DNA of 8,650 nucleotides from Nitrospina sp. GTDB lineage: Bacteria > Nitrospinota > Nitrospinia > Nitrospinales > Nitrospinaceae. The notes under the pieces were generated by a model that was given only the letters and a program-made list of their open reading frames with translations, did not search any database and was not told the DNA's origin. This document shows positions 5,626 through 8,650 of the stretch, piece by piece. The stretch is taken from assembly GCA_004357435.1 (NCBI GenBank), contig SMVS01000127.1, positions 1 to 8,650 of the forward strand, given 5' to 3'. Position numbers and translations under genes: made by a program. Within the stretch, counting starts at the first letter, position 1. Each line of letters opens with the position of its first letter.

Positions 5626-5708
5626 AAACGTGATACACTGGGTCAAGATAAGGCATCGGCCCCAAGGTCGAATGCAACTTTTTCAAAAACTTCAACCGAC
5701 AGGACATT

Positions 5709-6764
5709 ATGGCGTGGGATGATTTACACGAGCAGGGCAACTCTCAGGACAAACCCCGCGGTGGCGGCGGTTCGCATAAAGGGGGGGGCTCCGGCGACGG
5801 CCCTCAGTTTCAAATTCCTCAGATCAAGCTTCCAAAATTCAAGGGTTCCACTATCATCCTGGCGGTGGTAGCGGTCTTGGCATTGTGGATCATACCCAGT
5901 GTTTATTATTCCGTGGGGCAGGATGAAGAAGGCGTGGTGACGCGGTTCGGCAAGTATGTCCGCACCACTCAGCCCGGCCCGCATTTCAAATTGCCCTCGC
6001 CGATTGAGCGCGTCTTCAAACCCAAGGTCCGGCAGGTGCGCCGGGTGGAGATCGGGTTTCGCACGGATCAAGGGCGGACCCGTGATTTCCCCAATGAATC
6101 TCTGATGCTGACCGGCGACCAGAACATCGTCGATATCGACATGGTGGTCCAATACCATATCGTTAACGCCAACCATTACCTGTTCAACGTGCGCCGACAA
6201 CAGAAGGCGGTGCACAATGTTGCCGAAACCGTCATGCGCGGCATCATCGGCAGCAAGAAAATCGATGAAGCCCTGACCACCGGCAAGGCTGAAATCCAAA
6301 TCCTGCTCAAAGAACAAATGCAGGTGTTGTTGGATAAATACGAATCCGGCATACAAATCGTGACGGCCCAGCTGCAAAGTGTGAGCCCACCCGCGCAAGT
6401 GGCCAGCGCCTTCAAGGACGTGGTCAGCGCCCGTGAAGACAAGGAGCGCATGATCAATGAGGCTCAGGGTTATCGTAACGCCGTGATCCCGGAAGCCCGG
6501 GGCAAGGCCGCCCAGATCGTGCGTATGGCCGAGGGTTATCAACAGGAAGTGATTAAAAAAGCCGAGGGTGACGCGGCCCGGTTCCTGTCTCAATACCGGG
6601 AATATAAAAAAGCGCCGGAGGTCACCCGCAAGCGGATTTACCTGGAGACCATGGAGGAAATTTACCCCAAGATGAATAAATTTGTGATCGGCAGCCAGAG
6701 CGGCGTGGTGCCTATTCTGCCCCTCGGCCCAGGCCTGGAAAACCTGATGGGAAGATCAAAATAA
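5709..6764 (+). CDS. hflK: FtsH protease modulator HflK (SPFH/band 7 family)
   Basis: HflK and HflC form a large membrane-anchored cage on the periplasmic side that surrounds the FtsH protease and limits its attack on membrane proteins. Layout: a Gly-rich cytoplasmic N-terminus (1-45) typical of HflK; one membrane anchor about 47-67 (STIILAVVAVLALWIIPSVYY); the band 7/SPFH domain from GQDEEGVVTRFGKY (70-83) through the PGPHFKLPSPIE turn; then a long helix rich in Glu, Arg, Lys and Ala (about 235-310, for example REDKERMINEAQGYRN and KAEGDAARFLSQYREY); and a hydrophobic end PILPLGPGLENL. At 351 residues it is shorter than the E. coli protein (419). AGGA (5701-5704) precedes the ATG by 4 nt. 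Codons 25-27 contain a G8 run. hflC follows at 34 bp, so the two are an operon. Confidence 0.95.
   Translation: MAWDDLHEQGNSQDKPRGGGGSHKGGGSGDGPQFQIPQIKLPKFKGSTIILAVVAVLALWIIPSVYYSVGQDEEGVVTRFGKYVRTTQPGPHFKLPSPIERVFKPKVRQVRRVEIGFRTDQGRTRDFPNESLMLTGDQNIVDIDMVVQYHIVNANHYLFNVRRQQKAVHNVAETVMRGIIGSKKIDEALTTGKAEIQILLKEQMQVLLDKYESGIQIVTAQLQSVSPPAQVASAFKDVVSAREDKERMINEAQGYRNAVIPEARGKAAQIVRMAEGYQQEVIKKAEGDAARFLSQYREYKKAPEVTRKRIYLETMEEIYPKMNKFVIGSQSGVVPILPLGPGLENLMGRSK
5781..5788 (+). repeat. G8 homopolymer in the 5' coding part of hflK
   Basis: Eight consecutive G encode part of the Gly-rich N-terminus (HKGGGSG). Slippage by one base would shift the frame about 25 codons into hflK. This is a plausible phase-variation tract and also a typical sequencing-error site; the frame is intact in this copy. 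Confidence 0.7.
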
Positions 6765-6798
6765 TGAACCCATTTCAACGTCCACTAAAAAGGAAGCT

Positions 6799-7647
6799 AT
6801 GAAACCCATTGCCATGATCATCGGCGCCGTCGTTTTGGTCCTCGCGTACAACTCGGTGTTCACCGTCAACATGACGCAAACCGCGCTGGTACTCCAACTG
6901 CAGGAATACCAAAAAACCATCCACGAACCGGGATTGTATTTCAAAATACCCATCTACCAGGAAGTCCGGTATTTCACCAAACAGTTACTGGTCAACGACG
7001 AAGAGCCCACGGAGGTGATCACCAAGGACAAGAAGAACCTGCTGATCGACAGTTACTCCATGTGGCGCATTACAGATCCGCTGTTGTTTTTTCAAACGGT
7101 ACATTCGGAGCGGGGCGGTCAGGCGCGGCTGGACGACATCATCAAATCCGAGTTGCGGGTGGAACTGGGCACCCATGATTTAATCGATGTGGTCACCATC
7201 ACCCGGGAAGCGATCATGACAAAGGTCGCCACTGAAGTGAACGTCCAGTCCATTAAATACGGCATCGAAGTGTTGGATGTCCGGATCAAACGGGCCGATT
7301 TGCCGCCCGAAATCGCCAATTCCATTTTTAGCAGAATGCGTACCGAACGGGAGCGCATTGCCAAAGAATACCGCTCCGAAGGCAAGGAAGAGGCCACCAA
7401 AATCCGCGCGGAAACGGACAAGGAGAGAGTCATCCTGATCGCCGAGGCCTACAAACAGGAACAAATCATCCGGGGTGACGGCGACGGCAAGTCCACCAAG
7501 ATTTACGCGAACGCGTTCAACAAGGATCGCAAGTTTTACAGCTTCATGCGTTCCATGCAAGCTTACAAGCAATCATTCCAATCCGGCACCACGATCCTGC
7601 TCTCGGAAAATTCGGACTTTTTGGAGTTTCTCAACAAATCCCGCTGA
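6799..7647 (+). CDS. hflC: FtsH protease modulator HflC (SPFH/band 7 family)
   Basis: Partner of HflK in the HflKC complex that modulates FtsH. The 282-residue protein starts with a single N-terminal membrane anchor (about 4-21, IAMIIGAVVLVLAYNSVF) with almost no cytoplasmic tail, as is usual for HflC. The SPFH domain follows: QTALVLQLQEYQKTIHEPGLYFKIP (about 27-51), VNDEEPTEVITKDKKNLLIDSYSMWRI with the family's D-K-K-N-L motif, and VLDVRIKRADLPPEIANSIFSRMRTERERIAKEYRSEG, a hallmark HflC block leading into the long charged helix. The C-terminus (TTILLSENSDFLEFL) matches the family's 'dSeFfryl'-type end. It is shorter than E. coli HflC (334), mainly through a compact helical region. AAGGAA lies just upstream of ATG 6799. 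It is co-directional with hflK at 34 bp and followed by trkA at 46 bp. Confidence 0.95.
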   Translation: MKPIAMIIGAVVLVLAYNSVFTVNMTQTALVLQLQEYQKTIHEPGLYFKIPIYQEVRYFTKQLLVNDEEPTEVITKDKKNLLIDSYSMWRITDPLLFFQTVHSERGGQARLDDIIKSELRVELGTHDLIDVVTITREAIMTKVATEVNVQSIKYGIEVLDVRIKRADLPPEIANSIFSRMRTERERIAKEYRSEGKEEATKIRAETDKERVILIAEAYKQEQIIRGDGDGKSTKIYANAFNKDRKFYSFMRSMQAYKQSFQSGTTILLSENSDFLEFLNKSR

Positions 7648-7693
7648 CCCGGGCTCCATTCACCGCCATGGTTTTCCTTTCTCCCGCAAGCCC

Positions 7694-8650
7694 ATGAACA
7701 TTCTCATTGTCGGCGCTGGCATCGTCGGTTTCAATCTGGCGCAGGAACTCTCCCAAGAAGGCCACGACATCTCCATCATCGATGCGGATGCCGAGAAGAT
7801 CAAACGCATATCGGACAAGCTGGACGTGCTGGCGGTCCAGGGCAACGGCTGTATGCCGAGCGTGCTTTTGCAGGCTCGCATCCGAGACGCGGAAATGTGC
7901 ATTGCCGTCACCGATAAGGATGAGATCAATCTCATGGTCTGCTTCCTGGCCTTCAAGTTTAACGTTCGGCAACGCATCGCCCGGCTCCGTAGTATGGAAT
8001 TGACCGGCGACGGCCAGGTGTTCAAACTGGAAGAGTTGTATGTGACCCAGGCGGTCAACCCCCGGGAAATCATGATCGATTCCATTTTAAAAATCGTCAA
8101 GACTCCGGGCGCCATCAACGTCGCCGAATTTGCCCAGGGCCGGATTCTTCTGCGCGGTTTTGATATCACCGAAAATGCTCCCCTGGTGGGCAAAACCATT
8201 AAAGAAATCCGGTCGGTCTGCGAGTTCAATTCCTTTCTGGTGGTGGCCATCGTGCGCGATGGCAACCTGATCATCCCCAAGTACGAACACACCATCAACG
8301 TCGGCGACAAGATTTATGTGGTGGTGGACAACGACACGTTGCCGCTGGTCCTGCCCATGCTCAACCGAAAGGTGAACGAAATAGAAAAAGTGATCATTTA
8401 CGGGGCCGATCGCCTGTCCATCAACCTGGCGCGGCAACTGGAAACTTTCGTGGATGATGTGTCCATCGTCGAACCCTCGCTCGACCGCGCCAACGAAGCG
8501 GCCGATCAATTGGACAAGACCGTCGTCCTGCACGGCAACGGCACCGATCCCGACCTGTTCAACGACATCAATACCAAGGAAGCGGATTTGTTCCTGGCCT
8601 TGTCCGATAACGACGAGCACAACATCCTGTCATCCGTGCTGGCTAAAAAA
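7694..8650 (+). CDS. trkA: Trk potassium-uptake regulator TrkA, N-terminal 319 residues (3' end outside window)
   Basis: TrkA is the cytoplasmic NAD(H)/nucleotide-binding ring that gates the TrkH/TrkG potassium channel. The usual full-length protein (about 450-460 residues) has two RCK_N and two TrkA_C domains; this fragment holds RCK_N1, TrkA_C1 and most of RCK_N2. RCK_N1 shows the Rossmann glycine motif GAGIVG (7-12), the ribose-binding acid D30 in IIDADAEK, and VQGNGCMPSVL (48-58). TrkA_C1 covers about 140-215 (LVGKTIKEI; GDKIYVVV). RCK_N2 begins VIIYGADRLSINLA (233-246), where GADRLS replaces the usual GxGxxG, with E260 at the acidic position and HGNGTDPDLF (280-289). The ATG at 7694 gives the canonical TrkA N-terminus but lacks a clear Shine-Dalgarno. 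The frame is open to the last base. It follows hflC by 46 bp, so it may be read from the hflKC transcript. Confidence 0.93.
   Translation, partial: MNILIVGAGIVGFNLAQELSQEGHDISIIDADAEKIKRISDKLDVLAVQGNGCMPSVLLQARIRDAEMCIAVTDKDEINLMVCFLAFKFNVRQRIARLRSMELTGDGQVFKLEELYVTQAVNPREIMIDSILKIVKTPGAINVAEFAQGRILLRGFDITENAPLVGKTIKEIRSVCEFNSFLVVAIVRDGNLIIPKYEHTINVGDKIYVVVDNDTLPLVLPMLNRKVNEIEKVIIYGADRLSINLARQLETFVDDVSIVEPSLDRANEAADQLDKTVVLHGNGTDPDLFNDINTKEADLFLALSDNDEHNILSSVLAKK

Noticed and set aside
5724..6593. 289-codon minus-strand ORF opposite hflK
   Set aside because: HflK is certain on the plus strand. The antisense frame is His/Asp/Gly-rich and has no family likeness.

Overview
This is a stretch of ordinary, gene-dense bacterial chromosome. 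The envelope genes point to a Gram-negative: a MltA-type lytic transglycosylase, the HflK/HflC membrane pair and two small exported proteins. Gene content and codon style would fit a deltaproteobacterium or a Nitrospinota-like bacterium. That placement is an impression; no marker gene is present. I see no rRNA, tRNA, CRISPR array, intact insertion sequence or phage gene.

Layout. (1) Positions 2-442 (+) are the end of a mltA-like gene. It converges through a hairpin-bearing spacer (443-610) on a minus-strand group. (2) That group, read right to left, is a small conserved hypothetical (2357-1974), pcm (1885-1205) and a PyrE-like phosphoribosyltransferase with a GTG start (1156-611). A 10-bp palindrome, TTCAATTGAA, sits at both edges of pcm. 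(3) An M28 metallopeptidase (2410-3270, +) diverges from the hypothetical. Its stop overlaps the stop of a small lysine-rich exported protein (3647-3267, -). (4) A second lysine-rich exported protein (4575-3754, -) carries a perfect 121-bp tandem-type internal duplication. A 13-bp inverted repeat lies between these two genes. (5) The plus strand then runs to the window end: an unrecognised 288-residue protein (4759-5625), hflK (5709-6764), hflC (6799-7647) and the first 319 codons of trkA (7694-8650, cut by the window edge).

How the genes work together. Several known products deal with damaged or surplus proteins and the envelope. Pcm repairs isoaspartyl residues, the M28 enzyme cleaves peptides, HflK/HflC form the membrane cage that modulates FtsH proteolysis, and MltA remodels peptidoglycan. 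TrkA is the NAD(H)-binding gate regulator of Trk potassium uptake. Grouping them as a stress or proteostasis neighbourhood is inference.

I found no convincing new biological system. The best second-look items are the exported lysine-rich pair with its duplication and dyad, the palindromes bracketing pcm, a terminator-like hairpin inside the end of the small hypothetical ORF, a run of eight G in the start of hflK, and the degenerate second nucleotide-binding motif of TrkA.
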